A stretch of 64,000 nt of DNA from an uncultured Bacteroidales bacterium (GCA_902776435.1 CACYQB010000007.1:124001-188000); one strand, 5' to 3'. Shown: positions 34,616-43,738, counted from the stretch's first letter. Notes: a model not told the origin generated them from the letters alone. Made by a program: numbers and translations.

Positions 34616-34975
34616 ATGAAGAAAATCTTTACTTTACTGTTTTGTGTTGCAGCCTTCTCGTTTGCGACCAGTGCCAACACCAACGTTGAATTGGTTGAGC
34701 AGTGCATCAACGTGCTGCTGAACAACAATGGTCCCAGCAGGGTTCAGGCTACCGAGGTAAATCCCGTCTTTGACGCCAACCACGACGGCGTCATCACGAT
34801 TGCCGATGTAACCACCCTCATCGACCAGGGTCTTGAGCAGGAAATGGCTAACCACGCTCCTTCTCAGAAGATGGATGTCGATGCCATCATCGATGAAATC
34901 CTCACGAGCGACAAGCCCAAGGCTAACATCGGCGATGTGAACAAGGCCATCGAGCACAACCTGAAACAGGAATAA
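34616..34975 (+). CDS. Small secreted dockerin/EF-hand-like protein
   Basis: 119 residues with a signal peptide (MKKIFTLLFCVAAFSFATSA). One good calcium-loop unit, 'FDANHDGVITIADVTTLI' (residues about 51-68), is followed by a degenerate second unit, 'MDVDAIIDEILTS...NIGDVNKAI'. It is little more than a dockerin-like module with no attached enzyme. It sits between two paralogous lipoproteins on the same strand. The function is unknown; a calcium-dependent adaptor is one option. Confidence 0.7.
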   Translation: MKKIFTLLFCVAAFSFATSANTNVELVEQCINVLLNNNGPSRVQATEVNPVFDANHDGVITIADVTTLIDQGLEQEMANHAPSQKMDVDAIIDEILTSDKPKANIGDVNKAIEHNLKQE

Positions 34976-35103
34976 ACGCATCTTGCCCAACGACGGCACA
35001 GCATTCCTCTAATGGCACATCCGCGGCAGCGGCATAACGCTGCGCGAGATGTGTTATTGTGGTTTGTTGTCAGTGCTCCAGGCATAACAAAAACGACAAA
35101 ACA

Positions 35104-35553
35104 ATGAAGAGATTGACGAAACGATTTGGTCTGCTGTTATCCATCATGATAATGGCTGGGGCATTGTGTACCCTGACCTCATGCGGTAACGATGAGCCTG
35201 CTAATGGATTGATAGACTATTATTTGGAGGTTGAAGAGCAATTTCTCGTGAATGGGTCAACAGACGGCACGTCGCGTTATGACAACCCCATCAACCTGAT
35301 GAAGGAAGCGATTCAGAAAGCCTACCCCACAAAAACGGAGCAGGGCAATGACCAAGCCGTGATGGCAGCCTGTGACAAAGCCTATGAGGATTATGTGAAC
35401 CTCTACGAGGGAGACTTGCGCGATGAGAATCTGACAGCCCTGGTTCACCTCAAGCGCGTGGTCCGTCGTGGCGGTATCATCAGGGAGAGCGAGATTCTTA
35501 AGTCCTATCAGTTCAACATCAATTACCACGAGGAAGAAGAACCCTCATCGTGA
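35104..35553 (+). CDS. Lipoprotein, paralog B
   Basis: 149 residues with lipobox 'CTLTSC' (Cys 27). It shares 'GLIDYYLEVEEQF', 'AIQKAYPTKTEQGNDQAVM' and 'LKRVVRRGGIIRESEILKSYQF' with the lipoprotein at 34008, indicating a local duplication with divergence. The frame extends to 35059, but ATG 35104 starts a proper signal (MKRLTKRFGLL). Likely periplasm-facing; no function assigned. Confidence 0.7.
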   Translation: MKRLTKRFGLLLSIMIMAGALCTLTSCGNDEPANGLIDYYLEVEEQFLVNGSTDGTSRYDNPINLMKEAIQKAYPTKTEQGNDQAVMAACDKAYEDYVNLYEGDLRDENLTALVHLKRVVRRGGIIRESEILKSYQFNINYHEEEEPSS

Positions 35554-35574
35554 CATCATCACCTGATAAGACAC

Positions 35575-35609
35575 AAAAGTCGCGGCAGATTTGGCTTGCC
35601 GCGACTTTT
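35575..35609. terminator. Bidirectional terminator
   Basis: AAAAGTCGCGGCA pairs exactly with TGCCGCGACTTTT around a 9-base loop, between convergent genes; T-runs on both sides. Confidence 0.85.
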
Positions 35610-35617
35610 AATTTTAG

Positions 35618-35917
35618 TTACTTGATGAAGGCCAGCATGATGACCCAGCAGAGGGCTAACAGGGCAAACAGCGACGAGAGCATGTAGAGTTGGCGTCGGA
35701 TGTAGCGGCGCTCAGGACGCTGGAAACTGCCGTGAGCAAACGTGAATGCTGCCATAAACACCATGAAGTCATCCACATAGCCAACTATGCCCTTCTCGTC
35801 AAAATCGCCCCTCCAGATGACATAGGCTATGGCTGCCAGAACCAGCAAAACACCAATCACTCGGCAAGCCTTCATGCCTGTCCCCACTTCCACCTGATTC
35901 TTCTCTTTCTTGTCCAT
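35618..35917 (-). CDS. Small two-helix membrane protein, DUF1232/YkvA-like
   Basis: 99 residues starting MDKKEKNQVEVG. Two hydrophobic segments flank 'GIVGYVDDFMVFMAAF', which resembles the DUF1232 core (membrane-proximal 'DD' motif). A Met 11 residues earlier (35950) would overlap the tex stop codon, so I prefer 35917. Function unknown. Confidence 0.55.
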   Translation of the reverse strand: MDKKEKNQVEVGTGMKACRVIGVLLVLAAIAYVIWRGDFDEKGIVGYVDDFMVFMAAFTFAHGSFQRPERRYIRRQLYMLSSLFALLALCWVIMLAFIK

Positions 35918-35946
35918 ATTCTTGACGTTTGACGTTAATTTACAGT

Positions 35947-38085
35947 TCATTTCGGTTGCTCGATGCCACGCATCGAGAGCGCGATGCGGCCACGTTCCAT
36001 ATCAATGCCCGAAACCACAACACGGACGTGCTGATGGACGTGCACCTGCTTGGCAGGAGGCAAGCCACGCTTGGGCATCTGAGAGACATGGACGAGGCCG
36101 TCCTTGTGGATTCCCAGATCGACAAACGCGCCAAACTGCGTCACATTGGTAACGATGCCGTTAAGCTCCATGCCCTCACGCAAATCCTTGATGTCGTTCA
36201 CATTGTCATCAAATTCCCACACCTGAACAGTTGAGCGCGGGTCTCGACCAGGCTTTTCCAACTCGCTCATGATGTCACGCAAGGTGGGCTCGCCCACGTC
36301 CCGGGACAGATAACGGGACAAGTCAATCTTATCGCGCTGCGACTTGTCCTTAATGAGGTCGCCGATGCTACAGCCACAATCACGCGCCATCTGCTCCACC
36401 AGGGCATAACGCTCAGGGTGTACAGCACTGTTGTCCAAGGGATTTTCGCTCTCCGGCACTCTCAGGAATCCTGCAGCCTGTTCAAATGTCTTAGGCCCCA
36501 ACTTGGGAACCTTCAACAGTTGCTGCCTTGAGCTGAAATGGCCGTTAGCGGCACGGTAATCGACGATATTTTGGGCCAAGGTGGGACCTAAGCCGGCAAT
36601 ATAGGTCAGCAACTCCTTGGAAGCCGTGTTGACGTTCACGCCTACACTGTTCACACAACTCTGCACAGTGAAGTCGAGCGCCTCCTTGAGTCTTGTCTGA
36701 TCCACGTCGTGCTGATACTGGCCCACGCCGATGGATTTGGGATCAATTTTTACCAGTTCGGCCAAGGGGTCGAGCAATCGGCGGCCAATAGAGACGGCAC
36801 CTCGCACGGTCACGTCCTTGTCAGGGAATTCGTCGCGAGCAATCTTGCTGGCGCTATAGATAGATGCTCCGTTCTCGCTCACCACATAAACATTCACCTC
36901 GCGGCGGTAGCGAATCTTTTTCAAGAACCGCTCCGTCTCACGACTGGCTGTACCGTTGCCCAGGGCTATGGCGTCAATCTTATAGGCCTCGGTGAGCGAC
37001 TGGATTTTCTTGGTGGCACCCGCGATATCGTTGTGTGGTGCGGTAGGATATATCACATCGTTGTGCAACAGGTTGCCCTGTTCGTCCAGGCACACGACCT
37101 TGCAGCCGGTGCGGAAGCCTGGGTCAACAGCCAGCACACGCTTGCGGCCCAGCGGTGGAGCAAACAACAGTTGGCGCACATTCTGGGCAAAAGTCTCAAT
37201 CGCCTCATCATCGGCTTTTTCCTTGGCAGAGGCCGCAAACTCCGTCTCAATCGAGGGTTTGATTAATCGCTTAAAACTGTCCTCGGCGGCTTCCTCGACC
37301 AGTTGAGAGGCCTCACTATTGCCCTTGACGACTATGCGGGCGATATTGTCCAGCGTACGGTCATCGTTAATCTCGATACCCACCTTGAGAAAGCCCTCCT
37401 TCTCGCCACGGCGGATGGCGAGCAGTTGATGAGACGAGACACGCTTGAGCGGCATCGAGTACTCGTAATAGTTCTCATAATTACGTCCCTCAATCTCCTT
37501 ACCCTTCACAAAATGGGACACCAAGCGGGCATCATACTTGAAACCACGCCTAACGGCACCACGCACCGCTTCGTTCTCGCTCACCCACTCGGCAATGATG
37601 TCTTGGGCTCCAGCAATGGCGGCATCGATATCGGGCACCTTGTCCCCATCCACAAACCGACGCGCCCTGTCCTCGATATCATCGCCGCGCTGTGACATGA
37701 TGATCTTGGCGAGCGGTTCGAGGCCCAATTGACGGGCTGCCTCGGCACGCGTCTTGCGTTTGGGCTTATACGGCAAGTAGATATCCTCGAGGGTGGTGGC
37801 ATCCCAGCAGTTGTTGATACGGTCGGCCAGTTCGGGCGTCAGTTTCTCCTGGGCCTCGATGGTCTTGAGAATCGTGGCACGCCGTTTTTCGAGTTCACGA
37901 TAATAGCGCAAGCGCTGGTCTATTGACTGGATAGAGAGTTCGTCGAGGTCACCAGTCGCCTCCTTACGGTAACGGCTGATAAACGGGATTGTAGCCCCGT
38001 CGTCAAGCAGATTGACGGTTCCTGCCACCTGATTGATGGGAATGTTAAGCTCCTGGGAAATGAGTGTCGAGAGTTGAGTTGCCAT
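35947..38085 (-). CDS. tex: Tex-family RNA-binding transcription accessory protein
   Basis: 712 residues in the full Tex layout. The N-terminal helical region is followed by a YqgF/RNase H-like domain ('RVLAVDPGFRTGCKVVCLD', about 320-450), a helix-hairpin-helix ('LTYIAGLGPTLAQNIVDYR', about 500) and a C-terminal S1 RNA-binding domain ('GIVTNVTQFGAFVDLGIHKDG', about 645-710). It binds RNA and influences transcription in other bacteria. A short 7-bp periodic tract lies between its ATG and the upstream phosphoesterase. Confidence 0.94.
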   Translation of the reverse strand: MATQLSTLISQELNIPINQVAGTVNLLDDGATIPFISRYRKEATGDLDELSIQSIDQRLRYYRELEKRRATILKTIEAQEKLTPELADRINNCWDATTLEDIYLPYKPKRKTRAEAARQLGLEPLAKIIMSQRGDDIEDRARRFVDGDKVPDIDAAIAGAQDIIAEWVSENEAVRGAVRRGFKYDARLVSHFVKGKEIEGRNYENYYEYSMPLKRVSSHQLLAIRRGEKEGFLKVGIEINDDRTLDNIARIVVKGNSEASQLVEEAAEDSFKRLIKPSIETEFAASAKEKADDEAIETFAQNVRQLLFAPPLGRKRVLAVDPGFRTGCKVVCLDEQGNLLHNDVIYPTAPHNDIAGATKKIQSLTEAYKIDAIALGNGTASRETERFLKKIRYRREVNVYVVSENGASIYSASKIARDEFPDKDVTVRGAVSIGRRLLDPLAELVKIDPKSIGVGQYQHDVDQTRLKEALDFTVQSCVNSVGVNVNTASKELLTYIAGLGPTLAQNIVDYRAANGHFSSRQQLLKVPKLGPKTFEQAAGFLRVPESENPLDNSAVHPERYALVEQMARDCGCSIGDLIKDKSQRDKIDLSRYLSRDVGEPTLRDIMSELEKPGRDPRSTVQVWEFDDNVNDIKDLREGMELNGIVTNVTQFGAFVDLGIHKDGLVHVSQMPKRGLPPAKQVHVHQHVRVVVSGIDMERGRIALSMRGIEQPK

Positions 38086-38091
38086 ATTCAG

Positions 38092-38105
38092 TTTCTAGTG
38101 TTTAG
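38092..38105 (-). repeat. Short 7-bp tract upstream of tex
   Basis: TTTCTAG then TGTTTAG (plus strand), followed by TCTTGCG. Only two clear units of the 7-bp family; weak alone, included because position and unit match the others. Confidence 0.45.
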
Positions 38106-38127
38106 TCTTGCGACCAAAGTTTCCTGT

Positions 38128-39303
38128 TTATTTCTTTTTCTTGAGTGTGATGACGGTAATCTCGGGAGTAGCACCGATGCGCATGGGTGGGCCGACCATA
38201 CCTGTGCCTATATTGACATAGAGCCAACGGTCTCCCTCGTTGTACGCACCGCCCCACTCGGGATAATGGATACTCGCAGGTGACCACCGCCAGTTGCCTA
38301 TCTTTATCATGAATTGCCAGGCGTGGGTGTGACCCGACAGCATCAGGTCGATGTTGCTGTTGGTCAACGTATTGGCGCGCCAAGCGTAAGGATTGTGCTG
38401 CAACAGTATCTTGAAATTGCGGTCATTCAGGCCACTATAAGCACGGGCCAGGTTGCCCCGTTTCTCGCCAACGCGGTCCCCAAAATTCTCGGTACCAATC
38501 AGCACCATCTGCTCTTCACCACGCTTGATGAGGGCGTAGTCATCGTTGAGCAAATGCCAGCCTGCTGCCTTCTGCAAGTCACACAAGGCTTTGCGGTCTG
38601 CGAGTTTGGCCTGCTCATCATCCCACGTCACATAATTGTCATAGTCGTGGTTGCCCAGAACGGAGTAAACGCCATCAGGAGCATGCAAGGCCGCCAACAA
38701 ATCGCGATAGGGAAAAGCCTCATTGGTCTCACGACTCACCAGGTCACCCGTGAAACAGATCATATCGGGGTTCAAAGCATTGATGGCATCGATCTGTTTC
38801 TCAACAATAGCAGTACGGCCGTTATAGGTGCCCAGGTGGGCGTCACTCCACTGCACAATGCGGTAACCGTCAAAGGCCTCGGGCAAACGGTCGAACTCCA
38901 ATTCCACCTCACGCACCTCGAGCGTGCCAGGAGTGACAATCGCACCCCACCACATCACGCCGAAGGCTAATGTGGCGACCAGCATGCTGCACACTGCCGC
39001 CCAGCGGCGCTTCAGCCATCGCCCAATGCCATACACCACCATGCCCAATGCCTTGGGCACAAAGATGGCAAAGAAGGTATAAAGCATATACTGGCAGGTG
39101 ACAAAAACGCCATTAGACAATGACGCTTTAGACATGGGCAACACACCGATAGCGATGACCAACGCACCCGCCAACAGAGCCAGAAATGCGTTGAAACGCA
39201 TGGCCCAGCGATAGCCATTACGACTCAGTCGACGGCAGATGTATATATCCATGGCGATGCAAAGCACCGCCATGATGATGAGTCCGACCCAACTGATTTT
39301 CAT
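38128..39303 (-). CDS. Membrane-anchored metallophosphoesterase
   Basis: 391 residues. About four transmembrane segments occupy the first 125 residues. A calcineurin-like phosphoesterase domain follows, with 'VQWSDAHLGTY', 'FTGDLVS', 'LGNHDYD' and 'LSGHTHAWQ', which are the standard metal-binding blocks. The YaeI/LpxH-like layout suggests a phospholipid or lipid A related substrate, but this is not certain. Confidence 0.85.
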   Translation of the reverse strand: MKISWVGLIIMAVLCIAMDIYICRRLSRNGYRWAMRFNAFLALLAGALVIAIGVLPMSKASLSNGVFVTCQYMLYTFFAIFVPKALGMVVYGIGRWLKRRWAAVCSMLVATLAFGVMWWGAIVTPGTLEVREVELEFDRLPEAFDGYRIVQWSDAHLGTYNGRTAIVEKQIDAINALNPDMICFTGDLVSRETNEAFPYRDLLAALHAPDGVYSVLGNHDYDNYVTWDDEQAKLADRKALCDLQKAAGWHLLNDDYALIKRGEEQMVLIGTENFGDRVGEKRGNLARAYSGLNDRNFKILLQHNPYAWRANTLTNSNIDLMLSGHTHAWQFMIKIGNWRWSPASIHYPEWGGAYNEGDRWLYVNIGTGMVGPPMRIGATPEITVITLKKKK

Positions 39304-39358
39304 TCTCCTATAATCTTTTAGCTTAAGGTAATGGGAATAAGGCGGTTTTCCAAAAATC

Positions 39359-39423
39359 CTAACGTCTAAAACCTTAGTTGTTAGTCTTCGGACACCTAAC
39401 GCCTAAAACCTAATGCCTAAAGC
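39359..39423 (-). repeat. 7-bp periodic tract upstream of the phosphoesterase
   Basis: Plus-strand units CTAACGT, CTAAAAC, then after a TTGTTAG segment CTAACGC, CTAAAAC, CTAATGC, CTAAAGC. The period is seven within each part, in the reverse orientation to the cinA and tsaD tracts. Confidence 0.75.
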
Positions 39424-39424
39424 C

Positions 39425-40606
39425 TTACTTGGTGGCTTCGAGGTAGTTGGTGAGGGGGTTGCTGTACATCTGCAACATCTTGTTGTACATGTAGAAGCGG
39501 TCCGCCTCGCTCAGTTTGATACCCTCGGTCTTGTCAATCTGGCTCGAGAGGTATTGCTCAAACGCCTCACGGTCCTCCTGGGTATATTGGTCGGCAAAGT
39601 GCTTGTCATCGAACAGGATGTCATGGGCGATGTAGTTGGTCTTGAAGATCTTGTAGTTCTGATGGATGGCATGGTCGATGATGGCGCACACACGATCCAC
39701 TTCCAGGAACTTGTCAAGGCCCTCAGGAATCTTGTCGAGCGCCTCGTTGATACAGGGCGTGAAGGCATAGTGTACCTCGCCCTTGTGGCCGATGATACCC
39801 GTTTTCATGCTGATAAGGTCATCCTCGGGAGCCTTGCGCCAATTAGGATTCTTGCTCTTGCACAAGAACTCCTTGGCCTTGAGGTAATCATTGGGATCAT
39901 ACTCATAACTCAGGGAGATGGGTGCGATATTCAGTTCCTTGAGACTCTCGATAAAGGATTTGTCGCGGTTGCCATAGGCGAGCATCTTAATCAGACTCTC
40001 CTGGGTGCGGTCGTTGCTGTCCTTGCAGCGGCCTTCACGCTGGGCGATCCATAGCGAGGCATGTTTCTGCTGAACAGCAAAGTGCATATAGCCCGACAAC
40101 TGCACTGCGGCAGTCAGCGTCTGGATGCGGCCCAGGTTGCGCTTCACGATGAAACTCTTGTTCAAGCGCACGAGTTTGGTAATCCAGTCATAGATGAGCA
40201 GGTTGTTGCCGATGGCGATTTCGCACGCGTCACGCCCTCCTTTTAGGAGCAGATAGCTGAGTTGTGCCGAGTCGAGCACAATGTCACGATGGTTGGTGAC
40301 AAAGGTATAAGGCATCTCCTTGTCCAGATTCTCGATGCCGCTCAGGGTGAGCGTGGTGCCAGTCTTGGCCATCAGTCCTTCTATAAAGGGCCTCATTACC
40401 TTGACTTGGAACTCATGCTTGGAATTCAGGCCCAGCAGCACATTCTTTAACTGTGAGTACTTGTAGTTAGGCAATGCCATGGCCACAATCTTCTGGAAAC
40501 CTGGTTCCTGAACCAGGATAGTCATTGCAGTCTGGAAATCCTTGTCAGGAATCGGGCAAATGTCCTGATACTCCACTGGAATGGGTATGTTCTCGTTCTC
40601 TATCAT
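39425..40606 (-). CDS. PlsC-like acyltransferase
   Basis: 393 residues without a signal peptide. 'YTFVTNHRDIVLDSAQL' (His 106, Asp 112) resembles the glycerophosphate acyltransferase NHX4D block, with one extra residue of spacing. Later regions 'KSFIVKRNLGRI' and 'LWIAQREGRCKDS' resemble blocks II and III of the family. Expected to transfer an acyl chain to a lysophospholipid or aminolipid acceptor. Promoter at 40676-40683. Confidence 0.8.
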   Translation of the reverse strand: MIENENIPIPVEYQDICPIPDKDFQTAMTILVQEPGFQKIVAMALPNYKYSQLKNVLLGLNSKHEFQVKVMRPFIEGLMAKTGTTLTLSGIENLDKEMPYTFVTNHRDIVLDSAQLSYLLLKGGRDACEIAIGNNLLIYDWITKLVRLNKSFIVKRNLGRIQTLTAAVQLSGYMHFAVQQKHASLWIAQREGRCKDSNDRTQESLIKMLAYGNRDKSFIESLKELNIAPISLSYEYDPNDYLKAKEFLCKSKNPNWRKAPEDDLISMKTGIIGHKGEVHYAFTPCINEALDKIPEGLDKFLEVDRVCAIIDHAIHQNYKIFKTNYIAHDILFDDKHFADQYTQEDREAFEQYLSSQIDKTEGIKLSEADRFYMYNKMLQMYSNPLTNYLEATK

Positions 40607-40675
40607 AGTGGTTTGAGTGATTTAGTGGAGACGCATGGCGCCCCGCAGGTTTATTGTCTATTCTTCTTCAAACCA

Positions 40676-40683
40676 CAAAGATA
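40676..40683 (-). promoter_or_regulatory. Promoter of acyltransferase gene
   Basis: TATCTTTG on the minus strand with TTG 20 bases upstream. Confidence 0.65.
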
Positions 40684-40776
40684 GTAAATCTCTCAGAAAA
40701 CGCCAATTTTCTCTTTGCTTTTTCTAAATAATTACTTCGTATCAAGATTGTGTGAGCAGTTTAACACCTTCAACGG

Positions 40777-41160
40777 TCAATACTCGTGGTATTCCCATCG
40801 ATCCAAGTATTTGTCCCACTTGTAGTACATGGTCATTTTCCCGTTCTTGTCATACACTTCCCAGCGTTCCAGATATTTATCCCATTTTTTATATCCTATG
40901 CGGTTATAATTCTTGTCAGTGATGTCAATCCGGTGAAGATACGGGTCTTCTTTTTCATATTTCACAATGTTCCCGCTATTGTCATAATACACGGTACGCC
41001 CCAAGTATTTGTCATACTTGGCATAGCCGATTCTGGTCCTGCTACGGTCAAAGAACTCGTCCCTGTCCAAATATTTATTATATTGCCGATAAGCCACCTG
41101 GCTCATCATCGACAATGAGGCACACAACGCTATCAACCAGATTATCAACCTTTTCATCAT
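40777..41160 (-). CDS. Secreted protein of 22-residue Tyr/Lys/Asp repeats
   Basis: 127 residues: signal peptide (MMKRLIIWLIALCASLSMMSQ), then almost nothing but repeats. Units are 'YRQYNKYLDRDEFFDRSR', 'YAKYDKYLGRTVYYDNSG', 'YEKEDPYLHRIDITDKNY', 'YKKWDKYLERWEVYDKNG' and a partial 'YYKWDKYLDRWEYHEY', with a 22-residue period and a Y-x-K-W/Y-D-K-Y-L-x-R core. The pattern recalls beta-hairpin repeats that describe 'YDKNGK' turns. No named family recognised. It follows rluD by 79 bases. Confidence 0.65.
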   Translation of the reverse strand: MMKRLIIWLIALCASLSMMSQVAYRQYNKYLDRDEFFDRSRTRIGYAKYDKYLGRTVYYDNSGNIVKYEKEDPYLHRIDITDKNYNRIGYKKWDKYLERWEVYDKNGKMTMYYKWDKYLDRWEYHEY

Positions 41161-41239
41161 TTATCTGCAATTATTTTTTCTTCAAGATGTCCATTCCCCC
41201 GAATTTTTTTGGCTAAAATGTCCTATTTCTCCGAAATTT

Positions 41240-42343
41240 TTATGGTTTTGCAGCGAGATTGCGGGCGTAGTCTTCCCACTTGGTGATGAGGGCGGCCATG
41301 TCGGCGGGGAGGTCGCTGTCGAAGTCCATCTGCTCACCCGTTTCAGGGTGGACGAAGCCCAGAGTCTTGGCATGCAGGGCTTGGCGGGGACACAACTCGA
41401 AACAGTTGTGGATGAACTGGGCATAGCTCGATGAGCGGTTGCCTCGCAGAATCTGGTCACCGCCATAGCGGGCATCGTTGAACAGCGGATGTCCGATGTG
41501 TTTCATGTGGACACGAATCTGGTGGGTGCGGCCTGTTTCCAACTGGCAGCGCACGACGGCCACATGGGCGAGGTTTTCCACGGTGTGCCAGTGGGTGACG
41601 GCGTGTTTGCCCTGGTCGCCGTCAGGGAATACCTTCATCAACACACGGTCGCGCGGGTCACGTCCGATATTGCCCGTCACGGTACCGTCCTCCTGCTTCA
41701 TCTCGCCCCACACCACGGCGATGTATTGCCGCTTGGTGGTCTTCTTGAAAAACTGGGCACCAAGCGAAGTTTTGGCATTAGGCGTCTTAGCAATGACGAG
41801 CAGGCCGCTGGTGTCCTTGTCAATGCGGTGCACGAGACCCAATCGGGGGTCGGTCACATCGTAGTCGGGGTTATCCTTGAAGTGCCATGCAAGGGCGTTG
41901 ACCAGGGTGCCGTCAAAGTTGCCGTGACCGGGGTGCACCACCATGCCAGCAGGTTTGTTGACCACCATCAGGCTAGCGTCCTCATAGACGATATTCAATG
42001 GAATGTCCTGGGCAACAATCTCGCACTCATAGCGCGGGCGGTCCATCACCACACTGATGACGTCGCCAGGATGCACACGGTAGTTGCTCTTGACGGGGCG
42101 GCCGTTGACGCGTATGCACTGCGCCTCGGCAGCGTTCTGGACACGGTTGCGGCTGGTTCCCTTGATGCGCTCTACCAGGTACTTATCGATGCGCAGCAAC
42201 ACCTGGCCAGGCTCCACCACATAGTGATAGTGCTCCCAGTAGTCACGCCCATCCTCGGTAAAGTCGGGCTCGCTGTAGTCATATTGAATTTCATGGCCGC
42301 CTGCCTCAAGTTCGGCGTCAAGCAGCTCGTCGTCCAGCGCCAT
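41240..42343 (-). CDS. rluD: RluA/RluD-family pseudouridine synthase
   Basis: 367 residues. An N-terminal S4 RNA-binding domain ('RIDKYLVERIKGTSRNRVQN', about 50-110) precedes the catalytic domain with 'LGLVHRIDKDTSGLLVIAKT', which carries the active-site Asp. 'HQIRVHMKHIGHPLFND' follows. It isomerises uridines in 23S rRNA. An acidic ~40-residue N-terminal extension is present. It is 9 bases after the PASTA gene, so cotranscribed. Confidence 0.92.
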   Translation of the reverse strand: MALDDELLDAELEAGGHEIQYDYSEPDFTEDGRDYWEHYHYVVEPGQVLLRIDKYLVERIKGTSRNRVQNAAEAQCIRVNGRPVKSNYRVHPGDVISVVMDRPRYECEIVAQDIPLNIVYEDASLMVVNKPAGMVVHPGHGNFDGTLVNALAWHFKDNPDYDVTDPRLGLVHRIDKDTSGLLVIAKTPNAKTSLGAQFFKKTTKRQYIAVVWGEMKQEDGTVTGNIGRDPRDRVLMKVFPDGDQGKHAVTHWHTVENLAHVAVVRCQLETGRTHQIRVHMKHIGHPLFNDARYGGDQILRGNRSSSYAQFIHNCFELCPRQALHAKTLGFVHPETGEQMDFDSDLPADMAALITKWEDYARNLAAKP

Positions 42344-42352
42344 GGTGCAGTT

Positions 42353-43186
42353 TTATTTCTTCTTGTCCTTATCAGACTTTTTATCTTGCTCCTTCTTTTT
42401 ATCCTGGTCTTTCTTCTTGTCTTGGTCTTTTTTCTTATCCTTGTTATCGTCTTTTCTCTCTTGATAAGACTGTTCCTTGCGCTCCTGCTCAGCACGGGCC
42501 TGGGCTTCCTTCATCTCCTGCTCGTAGGTTTCCTGAGCATCCTTATAATTGGCTTCGTCGATAGAGTCCATCAATGCGGGGTCAATGACCTGTTCAGGAT
42601 TGAGGTCCACGATTGAGCCGTCGCCCACGGTAATTTTGATCTGGCTGTTGACGCTGACGGGACTACCTGGAGCGACATGGTGTCCGTCAACCGTCACTTC
42701 CAGAATCAGACCGCTCATTTCGCTCTCGATACTATCCATCGTCACATGCTTGAAGCCCATGGCCTTCAGTGTCGCCATTCCTTGTCGTCCAGGCAGTTCG
42801 ACCAACTTTGGCAACGGGATGATGGGCGCATGCATCGCATTCACACTCAGATAAATAATACGGATTTTCTTGATATAGGACTTGGCCTTGGGATCCTGGT
42901 CAATCACCGAGCCGGGCTTGTAGTTCTCATAGAACGTAGTGGAGTCACTGATTTCCCAACGCAGGCCGGCGTCCTCGAGAATCTCAACAGCCTTTTCCAG
43001 TGGCATGTTGCGCACATCAGGCACCTGCACTTGCTGGCCATGGGAAGTAAACACGTCAATAAACAGCAAGGCGATATAGCCTAATGCCACCAGCGCCAAC
43101 GCCATCAAGGCAGAGTTCACCAAGATGGGATGACGGTCACGAAAGCGGTCAAATCCGCCCGTATTCTTGTCGTTATTATTGCTCAC
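42353..43186 (-). CDS. PASTA-domain membrane protein with charged tail
   Basis: 277 residues. It has a short cytoplasmic N terminus, one transmembrane helix at about 24-45, then periplasmic PASTA domains: 'VQVPDVRNMPLEKAVEILEDAGL' (about 53-120), a second around 125-190, and likely a partial third. The C-terminal ~75 residues are a coiled, highly charged tail with 'DKKKDQ' repeats. Such stand-alone PASTA proteins are usual beside rluD in Bacteroidetes. PASTA modules bind muropeptides in Gram-positives; here a peptidoglycan role is inference. Confidence 0.85.
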   Translation of the reverse strand: MSNNNDKNTGGFDRFRDRHPILVNSALMALALVALGYIALLFIDVFTSHGQQVQVPDVRNMPLEKAVEILEDAGLRWEISDSTTFYENYKPGSVIDQDPKAKSYIKKIRIIYLSVNAMHAPIIPLPKLVELPGRQGMATLKAMGFKHVTMDSIESEMSGLILEVTVDGHHVAPGSPVSVNSQIKITVGDGSIVDLNPEQVIDPALMDSIDEANYKDAQETYEQEMKEAQARAEQERKEQSYQERKDDNKDKKKDQDKKKDQDKKKEQDKKSDKDKKK

Positions 43187-43214
43187 GGTAATTCTATTGA
43201 TTGGTTACAACCTG

Positions 43215-43222
43215 CAAAGGTA
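43215..43222 (-). promoter_or_regulatory. Promoter of PASTA-rluD operon
   Basis: TACCTTTG on the minus strand, 28 bases before the PASTA start; divergent with the promoter at 43284. Confidence 0.6.
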
Positions 43223-43283
43223 GTGAAAAATGAAGGCAAAACAATAATCAGCGACCTGTTTTTTTCAGATTTGAAAAAAATGC

Positions 43284-43291
43284 TAACTTTG
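43284..43291 (+). promoter_or_regulatory. Promoter of the 43307 gene
   Basis: TAACTTTG; transcription should begin near 43297, which favours the later ATGs as start. Confidence 0.55.
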
Positions 43292-43306
43292 CAGATGAAT
43301 ATGGCA

Positions 43307-43738
43307 ATGAATTTTGATGAAATAACTGAGCGATTACTGGAAACGCCCTATTGGGTCATCGACTTCCTGCCAATGCAAGTGCCGCAGGATGCACGTGGGC
43401 AGTTTTTCGCTGTGGAGCGGTATTACCTGGAGGAACCACGTCTTGAATGCTTGAGCCACCAGTTTGCCGATGTGTTGCTGAAACTGAACTGCTACCACGA
43501 CTTAACAGTGAGCCGCGGCGATGAGTGGGTCAAGAACCCCGAACCGGAGGCCATGGTCGCCTGGCTCAACGAAGCCATGCAACACGGCCACTTGTGCGCC
43601 CTGATTGACGATGGCGATGCCCTCGTCACCGCCAGCAGTGGCAACACCAATCTGACCCTCTACAACCCCTCCCCCGCCCTGCTCGAACTGATCCGCAAAC
43701 TGGCATCAGCCTCAGGTCTATTCCTGTGGAAGCCCTAA
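43307..43738 (+). CDS. Hypothetical cytoplasmic protein
   Basis: About 143 residues from MNFDEITERLLETPYWVIDF. The open frame continues far upstream through the promoter and the divergent PASTA start, so I start at 43307; ATG 43301 or 43295 are possible. It contains 'YWVIDFLPMQVPQDARGQFF' and 'PSPALLELIRKLASASGLFLWKP'. No signal peptide or recognised domain. It may be a Bacteroidales-specific family. Confidence 0.6.
   Translation: MNFDEITERLLETPYWVIDFLPMQVPQDARGQFFAVERYYLEEPRLECLSHQFADVLLKLNCYHDLTVSRGDEWVKNPEPEAMVAWLNEAMQHGHLCALIDDGDALVTASSGNTNLTLYNPSPALLELIRKLASASGLFLWKP

Noticed and set aside
41489-42616. 375-residue plus-strand ORF opposite rluD and the PASTA gene
   Set aside because: Its hydrophobic run is the complement of the Lys/Asp-rich tail codons; both real genes are clear.
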